Assembly (NCBI GenBank): GCA_023391285.1
Contig: JAEWBF010000053.1
Coordinates: 1-36,604 of the forward strand
Direction of reading: 5' to 3'
Source of the DNA: Verrucomicrobiota bacterium
Lineage (GTDB): Bacteria; Verrucomicrobiota; Verrucomicrobiia; Opitutales; Opitutaceae
DNA: 36,604 bases
Position 1 is the stretch's first letter, and each line of letters begins with the position of its first letter. Below the pieces are notes generated by a model that was given only the letters and a program-made list of their open reading frames with translations, was not told the DNA's origin and did no database searches. Below are positions 1 through 8,916 of this stretch, one piece after another. The position numbers and the translations under genes were made by a program.

Positions 1-13
1 TCCCCCCCTTTTT

Positions 14-41
14 GTCATTCTGAGCGAAGCGAAGAATCCAC
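14..41. repeat. Dispersed short repeat, 'CTGAGCGAAGCGAAG' type, copy 1
   Basis: A 28-base element with core CTGAGCGAAGCGAAG. ATTCT and AGAAT flank the core and can pair as a short stem. A diverged second copy lies at 29846-29873. Both copies are outside genes. From memory, elements of this type are scattered through intergenic DNA of many bacteria; their function is not established. Confidence 0.6.
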
Positions 42-102
42 AGCGACACCCGCCAGCCCCCTTTCCGTCGATCCTCCAGCACCTCCGATAGCATCGCTTC
101 CT

Positions 103-135
103 CAACAAAGAAGCCGGCCTCATCGGACCGGCTTC
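103..135 (-). terminator. Rho-independent terminator of the YugP-like gene
   Basis: On the minus strand an 8-bp stem (GAAGCCGG / CCGGCTTC, 110-135) is followed by TTTGTTG. It lies 35 nt past the end of the zinc peptidase gene. The T-tract is short, so strength is uncertain. Confidence 0.6.
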
Positions 136-170
136 TCATCCTTACAGCTTTCGCTGCGTGCTCCACGCCG

Positions 171-875
171 TCATTCGCGCCGCGACAGCAAATACAGCAA
201 GTTCAACAACGCGCCGACAAATGCCGCCACATACGTGAGCGCCGCCGCGTTCAGGGTCTGACTCACACCGGGCATTTCATCGCGATCGATGATCCCAAGC
301 TGCACGAGCTGCGCCTTCGCGCGACGGCTCGCATCAAACTCCACCGGCAGCGTGATCAACTGAAACAGTGAGAGCACCGCATAACAGATGATCGCAATAT
401 CGAGCACGATGCCCGTCAGCCCGCGCACGAAAAAGAAGCTGCCCAGAATCACGAACGGCAGAATCTGCGACACAAACTGCGTCGTCGGCACCAGCGCCAT
501 GCGCGCTTTCAACATCGAGTAACCGGTCGCATGCTGGATCGCGTGACCCGCTTCGTGCGCCGCCACGCCCAAAGCCGCCAAGCTCGTGCCGCGGTAGTTC
601 TCCGACGAAAGCACCAAGCGCTTGTGCACCGGATCGTAGTGGTCCGTCAGGTGTCCCGAGGTCTCCGCAATCTGCACATCGGTGATCCCCGCGTGCTGCA
701 TCACCGCCTGCGCCGCCTCACGTCCCGTGATCCGGCCGCGCGACGGAATGCGCGCGTTCTTGTTGTAGGCACTCGACACGCGAATTTGCGCGTAGAGCGC
801 GAAGATGAACACAGCCACGAACAGGAGGATAAACACTCCCGTCGGAAGGTAAACGAATGCGAGTTGTGCTGTCAT
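171..875 (-). CDS. Membrane zinc metallopeptidase, YugP-like (neutral zinc metallopeptidase family)
   Basis: A 234-residue integral membrane protein. It has an N-terminal hydrophobic segment (about 8-30) and a soluble part with the zinc-protease motif HEAGH (H107, E108, H111). Two or three further membrane segments follow (about 133-175 and 212-230). The segment LPVEFDASRRA after the third helix probably supplies the last zinc ligand. Length and layout match the YugP family of bacterial membrane zinc peptidases, whose substrates are poorly known. The gene is monocistronic as far as seen: a hairpin repeat and the end of tamA lie upstream, and a terminator lies downstream. Family assignment is firm; the biological role is unknown. 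Confidence 0.9.
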   Translation of the reverse strand: MTAQLAFVYLPTGVFILLFVAVFIFALYAQIRVSSAYNKNARIPSRGRITGREAAQAVMQHAGITDVQIAETSGHLTDHYDPVHKRLVLSSENYRGTSLAALGVAAHEAGHAIQHATGYSMLKARMALVPTTQFVSQILPFVILGSFFFVRGLTGIVLDIAIICYAVLSLFQLITLPVEFDASRRAKAQLVQLGIIDRDEMPGVSQTLNAAALTYVAAFVGALLNLLYLLSRRE

Positions 876-990
876 AGTTGGAAAATGGGTAAAATCCGCA
901 GTCCCTCCACCTTAACCAAAATGCTCCGATTTCCAGCCGAATCGGCCAACCATGGAAACGTCCTTTCCGCTTTCCAGCTCACCCGCATTT

Positions 991-1017
991 TGTAGGGCGG
1001 GGTCTCCCGACCCCGCC
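991..1017. repeat. GTAGG hairpin element, copy 1
   Basis: A 27-base element: TGTAG, then stem GGCGGGGTC (996-1004), loop TCCC, and stem GACCCCGCC (1009-1017). It lies 12 nt past the end of tamA and may serve as its transcript 3' end. It is identical to copies at 14473-14499 and 32348-32374. Confidence 0.85.
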
Positions 1018-1029
1018 TCTCCGTCTCCG

Positions 1030-3144
1030 TCAAAACGGAAATCCAATCGAGAACAACAACGTCCCGCTCGGATCCCCCGCGCGGGGATTCAGATTCTTCC
1101 CATACTCCGCGCGCAGCGGACCAATCAAGGTCTGATACCGCACTCCCAGCCCCACCGAATACAAATGCTCGTCGAACGGATAATCTCCCAGCCTCACCGC
1201 CGTCCCCATCGCGTCGGCAAATAACACCACCGACCATTTCGTGGTCAGCGCCTGCTCCAGTTCCAGATTCATCAACAGATAAGTCTTCGCGCCAATGAAA
1301 CGTCCATCCGCATTCCGCGGCGCCGCCTCGCCCGCCTGATAACCGCGGATGCTGTTGTCGCCTCCTGGAAAGAAGCGCTTGTTGACCGGCAGATCGGAAT
1401 CGCCCGAGGTCCCAAACGTCGTGATCAGGCCGTGATTCAATCCCGCATGCACCCAGCGTCCACGCCCCCACGCGGTGTGATACGATCCGCCAAACTCGAT
1501 CCGTTGATAATCGACTCCGCCACCCAGATACCGGCTCGCCGTTTCCGCCTGGGCAAACACCCGGTAACCGCGCCGCGGCCGCAACGGATTGTCCCGCCGA
1601 TCCCGCGTCAGCCCCACCTCCACACTCGCAGCCGTCACCTGCTGATCGTCCGCCCCGCGCGTCGCCAGGTTGTTGTCCCGATTTCGCAACGCCTGATACG
1701 TGTAGCCCACCGAGGCGTTCGCCCCGATCCTTTGCACATTCGCCGCCAGGGAAACGCTCCCACCCCACTCCTGCCGCAAGAACGACACTTCCTGACGCTG
1801 CAATCCAAACACCCGCGCCGTTCCATCGATCGATTCACCAAAAATCTCCGGCACCGTATAGCTATATTCGCCCCGGCTGCTCTTCAACGACTGCACCAGC
1901 AACAGCCGGGTCTGATGCGCCCGCCCAAACAAATTGAACTGCCGCATCTCCACGCCGCCGCGCAACTGCTCGTAGCTGCCGTATCCGAAAAGTAGATTCA
2001 CCTCCAACTCCCGTCCTTCCTGCAGCTCGAACACGGGATCGCGCACCGGCCCATCGCCAGGCTCGTAGCGGATGTCGACACTTTCGAATACCCCCAACCG
2101 CGACAACCGGAAGCGCGCCTGCTCGATCGCCAGCGGGTTCAGCAAATCCCCCGATCCGCTGCGCACGCGGCGCTCCAACACCGACTCCCGGGTCTGGTCC
2201 GCTCCTTCGAATCGCACTTCTCCGATTCGCACTTCTTCCCCCGGCGCAACCGTCGCCACGATCGCGACCGGCTGCACGCCTTCTTCAGGTGGCGCCAGCG
2301 TTCGGCTGATCCGCACGGAGATGTCCGGATGCCCGAGCGAGAAGTAGTGATTGCGCAACGCCGCCACGACGTCCTGCTGCCAAAACGTCGACCACGGCTG
2401 CCCCACGAATCCACCCATCGCCGGCATCCGCTCCCTCACCGCGTCTCCTTGCACCTCCAGCGATCGAACCATCCACCGCAGCCCTTCGTTCACCTCCATC
2501 TCCAAATCGACGTCTCCCGTCGCATCATCGACTTCGAATTCGCGCACTTCCACCGTCGCATTGGCATATCCCCGCCGCTCCAACTCGCCCGCCAGCGCCG
2601 CCCGCGCGCGATCCAGCCGCGCCGGCGAGTAAACCCGCGCCGCCCCCGTCGAAATCAGCACCTTCTCGCCCACGAAATACTCGCGCGCCGTTTCCACCGG
2701 CAACACCGTCAGCCCCGTAATCGTCACTTCATCGAAACGATACCGCTCCCCTTCCTGCACGTTGAAATGCACCGACTTCGCTTCGAAGGGACGCGGCAGC
2801 GAGGTCTCAAGTCTCTCATCGAACTGAAACCGGTGCGTCTCTCCCGCCGGCGTTTCCGCCACCGCCTCCACCTTCGGCTTCAAATGCCCGCGTTCCACCA
2901 ACGCCGAAATCAGCAAAAACACCGCATCTTCCACTCCGTCCGCGTCCAGCGTCGCGCCGCGCTCTTCGCCCAACAACCGCTCGAGCGATCGCCTTTGCTC
3001 GCGATTGCGCAACCAGCCCAGCCCGTTCACTTCGATATGCGCGGGCTCCGTCTTCTCCGCCGCGCTCACCGTCGCGGGCGGGATGCACCACGCGACCAGC
3101 AGCGCGCCAACCAGCCCGCCCCGCGCCCATCTACTCCCCCGCAT
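1030..3144 (-). CDS. tamA: TamA-like outer membrane protein (Omp85/BamA superfamily)
   Basis: A 704-residue protein with a signal peptide (cleavage probably after VSA, about residue 28). POTRA-type repeats occupy roughly residues 30-345, and a C-terminal Omp85 beta-barrel (about 380-704) ends in phenylalanine, as expected for an outer membrane barrel. Together with TamB it is expected to form the translocation and assembly module that inserts outer-membrane proteins or moves lipids between membranes. The ATG start is supported by a strong ribosome binding site, AAGGAGG at 3153-3159, 8 nt upstream. It overlaps the end of tamB by 14 bp, so the two are probably translationally coupled. A BamA paralogue cannot be excluded from sequence alone, but the tamB partner favours TamA. 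Confidence 0.88.
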   Translation of the reverse strand: MRGSRWARGGLVGALLVAWCIPPATVSAAEKTEPAHIEVNGLGWLRNREQRRSLERLLGEERGATLDADGVEDAVFLLISALVERGHLKPKVEAVAETPAGETHRFQFDERLETSLPRPFEAKSVHFNVQEGERYRFDEVTITGLTVLPVETAREYFVGEKVLISTGAARVYSPARLDRARAALAGELERRGYANATVEVREFEVDDATGDVDLEMEVNEGLRWMVRSLEVQGDAVRERMPAMGGFVGQPWSTFWQQDVVAALRNHYFSLGHPDISVRISRTLAPPEEGVQPVAIVATVAPGEEVRIGEVRFEGADQTRESVLERRVRSGSGDLLNPLAIEQARFRLSRLGVFESVDIRYEPGDGPVRDPVFELQEGRELEVNLLFGYGSYEQLRGGVEMRQFNLFGRAHQTRLLLVQSLKSSRGEYSYTVPEIFGESIDGTARVFGLQRQEVSFLRQEWGGSVSLAANVQRIGANASVGYTYQALRNRDNNLATRGADDQQVTAASVEVGLTRDRRDNPLRPRRGYRVFAQAETASRYLGGGVDYQRIEFGGSYHTAWGRGRWVHAGLNHGLITTFGTSGDSDLPVNKRFFPGGDNSIRGYQAGEAAPRNADGRFIGAKTYLLMNLELEQALTTKWSVVLFADAMGTAVRLGDYPFDEHLYSVGLGVRYQTLIGPLRAEYGKNLNPRAGDPSGTLLFSIGFPF

Positions 3145-6100
3145 CTTTGCTCCCTCCTTTGCTATAGATGCGCCACTTCACCCCGCCGTAATACTCGTCG
3201 AATTCGTCGTATTCTCCGGTCAAAGCCCATGTATCGCTCAGCCGATACTCGATGTTATAAGTCTCGCGCCCCTGCGCCGAAATATCCTCGCCGCTCGAAA
3301 TCGTCAGCCGGTCCGCACCCGAAGCGTCTCCGCCGAGTGTTCCCAACAGGCTCTGCCCAAAGAAAGCCCCGAACCGCGTCGCGCGTTGCCGCCCGGTCGT
3401 CGTGATTTCGTCATTCGGCGCCTGCCCCGCCATCACCATCAGCAGCACCTGCTCCGCTTCCAGCGGCGGACTCGACGAAAACGTCAGGTTCGGCGCGTTC
3501 ACCGCCCCCGACAACTCCATACGGACGTCGTATCCATATCTCCGAGTCGTGCCCGTCACAAAAATCTGCGGATCCGGCTGCTCCGCGCTCACGCGCACAT
3601 AACCTTGCCGCACCGCAAAACTCGCGAACGGCAGCCGCACGTTTCCTTCCTCGATCACCGCCTCGCCGCTCGCGCGCGGATTCGCCAGCGTGCCCGAAAG
3701 CTTGAAATCCGCCGAGGCCACTCCGTTGAACACCGGCGTGCGCAACTGCATGAAGCGGTCGCCTTCCACCACCAGGTCCAATCTCCACGCATTCACCGGC
3801 TCCACCTCGACCGAAAAATACGGCGGCCTCGCCGCCGGCCCGCCTTTCGCTCCCGTCGGCAAGAACGACCGCACATCCGCCAAAAACAAACTGTCCCGCA
3901 ACCCCACGCGTCCGCCTATCGTCGTCGTCCCATTCGCCGCCGTCACCAGTTTCAAATCCAGATCGCCCCGCAACAACAACCCCGTCTTCCGCACGAAGGG
4001 CAGGTTTTCCCCTTTCAAGGTCAGATCCAGCTTCACCGGTTCACCATCCGGCAATGCGGCCGTGCCTTGCAGCGTCACCGTGCGCCCGGCCATCCGCGCC
4101 GTCACACTCGCCAATGTCATCGTGCGGCCTTCGAATCGCACATCCGCATTCACTTCCTGCAAGACGCCGAGCGGTCCCAACGGACGTGAAGTGGCTTCGC
4201 TGATACGCAAAAACCCGTTCACCGTCGCATCCGGTTTCAACGTCACATCGAGATGAACCCGGCCTTTCGGCGCGAGCACGCCCGGAAAATGCTGCGCCAC
4301 CGCGGCCAAATCCGCGTTCGGCACCTGCACCCGCAAGTCGCCCCGTCGCGCGATCTGACGCGGGTCGCGGAAAAACTCCCGCCAACGCGACGCCGTCACC
4401 GGCAGCCAACCTTCCGCGCGCACCGCCTGCCCGTTCACATCCAGCGAAAAGTGCTCCAGCTTCACCCCGTCGCGATCTCCCGTCAGATGCGCGTTCAAAT
4501 CCTCGATCTTCGGCCACACATCCTTGAAACGCCCCGACACCGCTTCCAACCGTTCGGCTTCAAGCCTCGCCTCACCTTGCGGATGCGCCCACGTCCCTTC
4601 GAAATGCACCACCGCCGCCGGTCTCACCAACTCCAACCCCGTCAACTGCGTAAACTTCTCCCAAAATGCCGGATTCGGCGACGTCGCTGCATCCAGTCTG
4701 AGGCGCGCATTTTCATCGAACACCACGAGCGGTCGCTGCACCGGATTGACCACAATCGGCAGCGTTCCCGACGCGTTCACCACGACACCTTCGCCTTCCG
4801 AAACACGTAGCAACTCGAGCTGGAGTCCGTCCGCATTCCCCGTGAACTGCGCCGAGAAATATGCGTCGCGTTGGTCGTCGAGCACCACCGTCACATCCGT
4901 GTCGATGCCGTAGCTCAAAGGTCCGCGATCCCATTGCCCCCAAAAGTTCAGCGTATCCACCTTCCACTCCACGCGCGGAAGCTCCGCAAAATCCCGCAAC
5001 CACTCCGACCGCAATCCCGCGAGTGCCAGATCCAGCTTGCCCGCCTCGCCCCACGTAAGAGCAACCTCCGCCTTTCCTTCCGGCCCCCGCAACCGCAACG
5101 GCCCCGCCCGCCGCTCGCTCCATTCCACCCGCGCTGGCTCCTCCATTTCCAACACCGTCGCTTCTCCGCGCAACCATTCGATCGTTCTTAACTCGAGCCC
5201 GCTCCGATCCGCCGCACCGCGCGCCACCAAGGTCGTATCCTTCATTCGCGCTTCGGCCGAAAACTCCTCCACCCGCTCTCCCACGCCACGCCAACTCGCC
5301 ACGATTCGCGCCGGCGTAAACGCCCGCACTTTCATCTCCGCAATTTCCACCCGACCTTCGTGCTTCATCTCGCTCACGGGCCCCTCCGCAGTCGCGTCAA
5401 CCGCCAGCATTTCCACGTCCACGTTATCCGGCAGCCACCGCGCAAAGGCTTCCCGGTGCACACTCCCCTGCACGCGCAACCCTCGCATCGCGCGCGCCCC
5501 GAAATCCCACGCACCTTCCGCCTTCAACTCGTCCGCTTGCGTGCCAACCACCCGCGCCGCATCGATTCGCAACACCGGCCAGTTCAACGTTCCTCGGGCA
5601 TCGAGGCGCGACAAACGTGTCTCCAGCAAATCCAGCGCATCGCCACTGAACGCAAACGCGATCAAGGGCCGCCCGTCCTCGTTCGCTGAAATCGTGCCGG
5701 CGCCCACGAGCCGCCCCGTTGCCTCGATCCATGTCTGCCGTTCGAGATCCGCCTCGAAACGAAAATCCGACGCCGCCGAGTGCACGCGCCCCATCCGATC
5801 GATTTCCACCGGCTCGCTCAAACTCGCGGTGATCCCCGGCAGCTCGACCGCAAATGTCTCCGCCACGAATCGCCCGTCCACGCCATGCCCCCGAATCGCC
5901 ACGTCCAACGGCGGCGCCTTCGCTCCTTCCAGCGGCATGCCCGACGCGCGAATATCCGCCGTCAAACTCTCGTCGCGCCACTCGATGCGCGCGTTCCCTC
6001 GAATTGACGCATACTGCCGCTCCAGTCGCACCCGCGCGCCCGGAATCTCCCAAGCCTCCGCCACGAAACTCGCCGCCAGCGGCCGCCATCCCTGCTCCGC

Positions 6101-6775
6101 GAAGGTCGCCTCCAACTCGACCGGCTGCCCCCACCATTTCACGTCGCCCGCCACCGTCCCGCCTTCGCTGGATAAATGCGCCGTCGCTTCATTTTCCTCC
6201 GACTCCAACATGGCCGTGATCCCTCCCTCTGCGGATAAACTCAACACCACACTCGCTCCCCAATCCCGATAACGCACCGCCGGCGAACTCAGCGTTCTCT
6301 CCCGCCACACCGCCGAATCGATCGTCAGTTCGCCACGCGGCCACGTCACCACGCCTTTGCCGATCTCCGCCGCCGGCACCCAGCGATCCAGCCGGTCAGC
6401 CACTTTCATCAACTGCGCTCGCAACGGCACCCAACCGCGCGGACGCGTCGATACCGTTGTCTGCTCGCGTCGTCGCACGTCCGTGGTCCACTCGCCCACC
6501 TTTGCCGTAACATCTCCACCCGTGGCCCTCCGCCACAGCCAGACCACCGGCGTGAGCGATTCGATCTGCGAGATCGTTACCGTCACCCCTGGTCGCCGAA
6601 CCTCCACATCGCGAACCGTGAAGCGCGAGTAACCATTCCGTTCGTAATCGCCAAAGCTCAGACCGAACCGCGGCCCCACCGTCGCCACCGCCGCGCCCAG
6701 CCACCAGGGCAGCGTCAACACCGCGGCAGCCAGCACCGCCGCGCAGACCACAATGATGATCACAAATCGACGCAT
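3131..6775 (-). CDS. tamB: TamB-like translocation/assembly module inner-membrane protein
   Basis: A 1214-residue protein with one N-terminal membrane anchor (about 4-34) followed by a very long periplasmic region rich in alternating hydrophobic residues. This is typical of the AsmA/TamB group, whose members form beta-taco bridges between inner and outer membranes. The conserved TamB domain (DUF490) is at the C-terminus, with the signature segments GEYDEFDEYYGGVKWRIYS and LLMVMAGQAPNDE. It directly precedes and overlaps tamA, supporting a functional pair. The order tamB then tamA is the reverse of the usual tamA-tamB order in proteobacteria. No Shine-Dalgarno sequence is visible before the ATG. 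The gene starts 38 nt after the oligopeptidase gene and is probably co-transcribed with it. Confidence 0.9.
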   Translation of the reverse strand: MRRFVIIIVVCAAVLAAAVLTLPWWLGAAVATVGPRFGLSFGDYERNGYSRFTVRDVEVRRPGVTVTISQIESLTPVVWLWRRATGGDVTAKVGEWTTDVRRREQTTVSTRPRGWVPLRAQLMKVADRLDRWVPAAEIGKGVVTWPRGELTIDSAVWRERTLSSPAVRYRDWGASVVLSLSAEGGITAMLESEENEATAHLSSEGGTVAGDVKWWGQPVELEATFAEQGWRPLAASFVAEAWEIPGARVRLERQYASIRGNARIEWRDESLTADIRASGMPLEGAKAPPLDVAIRGHGVDGRFVAETFAVELPGITASLSEPVEIDRMGRVHSAASDFRFEADLERQTWIEATGRLVGAGTISANEDGRPLIAFAFSGDALDLLETRLSRLDARGTLNWPVLRIDAARVVGTQADELKAEGAWDFGARAMRGLRVQGSVHREAFARWLPDNVDVEMLAVDATAEGPVSEMKHEGRVEIAEMKVRAFTPARIVASWRGVGERVEEFSAEARMKDTTLVARGAADRSGLELRTIEWLRGEATVLEMEEPARVEWSERRAGPLRLRGPEGKAEVALTWGEAGKLDLALAGLRSEWLRDFAELPRVEWKVDTLNFWGQWDRGPLSYGIDTDVTVVLDDQRDAYFSAQFTGNADGLQLELLRVSEGEGVVVNASGTLPIVVNPVQRPLVVFDENARLRLDAATSPNPAFWEKFTQLTGLELVRPAAVVHFEGTWAHPQGEARLEAERLEAVSGRFKDVWPKIEDLNAHLTGDRDGVKLEHFSLDVNGQAVRAEGWLPVTASRWREFFRDPRQIARRGDLRVQVPNADLAAVAQHFPGVLAPKGRVHLDVTLKPDATVNGFLRISEATSRPLGPLGVLQEVNADVRFEGRTMTLASVTARMAGRTVTLQGTAALPDGEPVKLDLTLKGENLPFVRKTGLLLRGDLDLKLVTAANGTTTIGGRVGLRDSLFLADVRSFLPTGAKGGPAARPPYFSVEVEPVNAWRLDLVVEGDRFMQLRTPVFNGVASADFKLSGTLANPRASGEAVIEEGNVRLPFASFAVRQGYVRVSAEQPDPQIFVTGTTRRYGYDVRMELSGAVNAPNLTFSSSPPLEAEQVLLMVMAGQAPNDEITTTGRQRATRFGAFFGQSLLGTLGGDASGADRLTISSGEDISAQGRETYNIEYRLSDTWALTGEYDEFDEYYGGVKWRIYSKGGSKDAGE
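3153..3159 (-). promoter_or_regulatory. Ribosome binding site of tamA
   Basis: AAGGAGG on the minus strand, 8 nt before the tamA ATG and inside the tamB coding region. It is one of the few clear Shine-Dalgarno sequences in the window and fixes the start. Confidence 0.85.
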
Positions 6776-6813
6776 GAGGTGAACGACGCGCGCTCAATGC
6801 GCCGCGTTACGCG

Positions 6814-8871
6814 TCAAGCGGCCGACGCCAGACCGCACCGCTGCAGGAGCGCGCCAAGGTCCGGATCACGACCCATAAACGCGCGATACAGTTCCGCCGG
6901 GTCGGCCGAATTTCCCCGGCTCAAAATGTGCCGCACAAACGCCGCGCCCGTCTCCGCGTTGAAGATCCCTTCCCGTTTGAAGCGCGTGAACGCATCCGCA
7001 TCCAGCACCTCCGCCCATTTGTAGGAATAATAACCCGCCGCATACCCCACCGGATCCGCGAAAATATGCGTGAACCGCTTCACGATCGTCGGCCCCACCG
7101 GCTCGGTCGGCACGAGGCACTCCTCGATCGCCGCTCGCACTTTCGGCTCCACATCCGCTTCGCCGGAGAACTCCGCCGTCCGCGTATGCATGAGCAAATC
7201 CATCTTCGCCAGCGAGAGTTGCCGCATCGTCGCCGTCGCCGCGCGGAAGGTCCGCGCCGCCGTCATCTTCGCGAACAAATCCTCCGGAATCGTCCCGCCG
7301 GTTTCATGATGCCGCGCAAACAAATCCAAACTCTCCCGCTCCCAGCACCAATTCTCCATGATCTGCGACGGCAACTCGACGAAATCCCAAGCCACGTTCA
7401 CGCCGTTCAACGACTTGATCTCCACTTCGCCCAGCAGGTGATGCAACAAATGTCCGAATTCGTGGAAGATCGTCTCCACTTCGCGATGCGTCAGCAACGC
7501 CGGTTTACCCGGCGACGGCGGAGTGAGATTCCCGCAAATCAAACCGAGATGCGGCGCGCGCGCTCCGTTCTCCCGCGGCCCGCCCGTAATCAGATAGTTC
7601 ATCCACGCTCCACCGCGCTTCGACTCCCGCGGATGCCAGTCCGCATAGAACGATCCGACATGCCGTCCGTCGCGATCATGCACGTCGTAAAATTTTACCT
7701 CTGCATGCCACGTTTCCACTTCGCCCGCGGCGCGTTCCTGAATCCGCAATCCGAATATACGACCGCACAACTCGAATAACCCCGCGACCACGCGGTCCAT
7801 CGGGAAAAACGGACGCAACCACTCCTCGTCGAAATCGTAACGACTCCTCCGCAGCTTCTCCGACCAATAAGCGAGTTCCCATGGGGCGAGTCTCGCCCGC
7901 GGCTGACCGGTCTCCGCCGCCTTGAATTCCTCCAGCTCACGCGTTTCCCGCTCGAACGCCGCCGCCGCGCGCGCTTGCAGATCCTCCAGAAACGCCAGCG
8001 CCCGCGCGCCTTCCTTCGCCATGCGCCGTTCCAGCACCAGATCCGCAAAATGTTTCTTCCCTAACAGCGCCGCCTTCTCTTCGCGCAACGCCAGCACCCG
8101 CGAAATCAACGCCGTGTTATCATGCGCGCCACTCGCGCCCACACCCACCGCCGCCGTCCACATCTCCTGGCGCAGCGCCGCATCGTGCAGATAAACCATG
8201 AACGGCTCCTGCGAAGGCTGATGCAGCGTGAACCTCCACCCGTTCAACCCTTTCGCCTCCGCGCTCCGCCGCGCCGCCGCTTTCGCATGCTCCGGCAATC
8301 CCGCCAACCGCGCTTCGTCCTCCACCACCAACTGCCACGCATTCGTCGCATCGAGCACGTTTTCCGAATACCGCTGCGTCAATTGCGAGAGTTCCGTCTG
8401 CAGCGCCTCCAATCTTCCCCGTTGCTCCGGCGCCAAATCAGCCCCCGCCTGACGAAACTCCGCCATCGTTTCATCCACAAACCGCCGCTGCACTCCCGCT
8501 AGCGCACGCACTTCCGGTGTCTCCGCCGCCGCTTTCAAGCGCCGCCACAATTCCGCATTCAACGGAATCCGCGCATAAAACGCCGACACCTTCGGCAACA
8601 TCGCATTGTGCGCCGCGCGCAGCTCCGGCGAATCCGCCACCGACTGCAAATGCGTCACCTTGCCCCACGCCTGGTTCAATTCTTCCGTCGCTTGCTCGAG
8701 CGCCAAGAACGTGTTCCCGAAGTTCGCCTTCTCCACCGACCCGCTCGCAATCGCATCGATCGCCTCCTGCGCTCGTGTCAGCGCTTCTTGGATACCCGAT
8801 TCGATCCGGTCGGACGCGAGTTCCGACCAACGGATGTGAAACGAACTGTCGAGAAAAGGGTTCTGCGCCAT
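6814..8871 (-). CDS. M3 family oligopeptidase (oligopeptidase A/thimet type)
   Basis: A cytoplasmic zinc peptidase of 685 residues, close to the 680 of E. coli oligopeptidase A. The zinc site is HEFGH (H470, E471, H474) followed by the third ligand in FVELPSQ at about residue 500. No signal peptide is present. M3 enzymes degrade short peptides, including cleaved signal peptides. The frame stays open to a TTG at 8913, but the ATG at 8871 (MAQNPFLDSS) matches the family N-terminus better and leaves 45 nt to the preceding gene. It lies between a TonB-dependent receptor and tamB in the same direction, with short gaps, so it is likely in one operon. The family is certain; whether it is OpdA- or Dcp-like is not resolved. 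Confidence 0.9.
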   Translation of the reverse strand: MAQNPFLDSSFHIRWSELASDRIESGIQEALTRAQEAIDAIASGSVEKANFGNTFLALEQATEELNQAWGKVTHLQSVADSPELRAAHNAMLPKVSAFYARIPLNAELWRRLKAAAETPEVRALAGVQRRFVDETMAEFRQAGADLAPEQRGRLEALQTELSQLTQRYSENVLDATNAWQLVVEDEARLAGLPEHAKAAARRSAEAKGLNGWRFTLHQPSQEPFMVYLHDAALRQEMWTAAVGVGASGAHDNTALISRVLALREEKAALLGKKHFADLVLERRMAKEGARALAFLEDLQARAAAAFERETRELEEFKAAETGQPRARLAPWELAYWSEKLRRSRYDFDEEWLRPFFPMDRVVAGLFELCGRIFGLRIQERAAGEVETWHAEVKFYDVHDRDGRHVGSFYADWHPRESKRGGAWMNYLITGGPRENGARAPHLGLICGNLTPPSPGKPALLTHREVETIFHEFGHLLHHLLGEVEIKSLNGVNVAWDFVELPSQIMENWCWERESLDLFARHHETGGTIPEDLFAKMTAARTFRAATATMRQLSLAKMDLLMHTRTAEFSGEADVEPKVRAAIEECLVPTEPVGPTIVKRFTHIFADPVGYAAGYYSYKWAEVLDADAFTRFKREGIFNAETGAAFVRHILSRGNSADPAELYRAFMGRDPDLGALLQRCGLASAA

Positions 8872-8916
8872 CCGCGCAAACACCGTGCCGCCAGCCCGGT
8901 TGTCAAACCGCAAAAC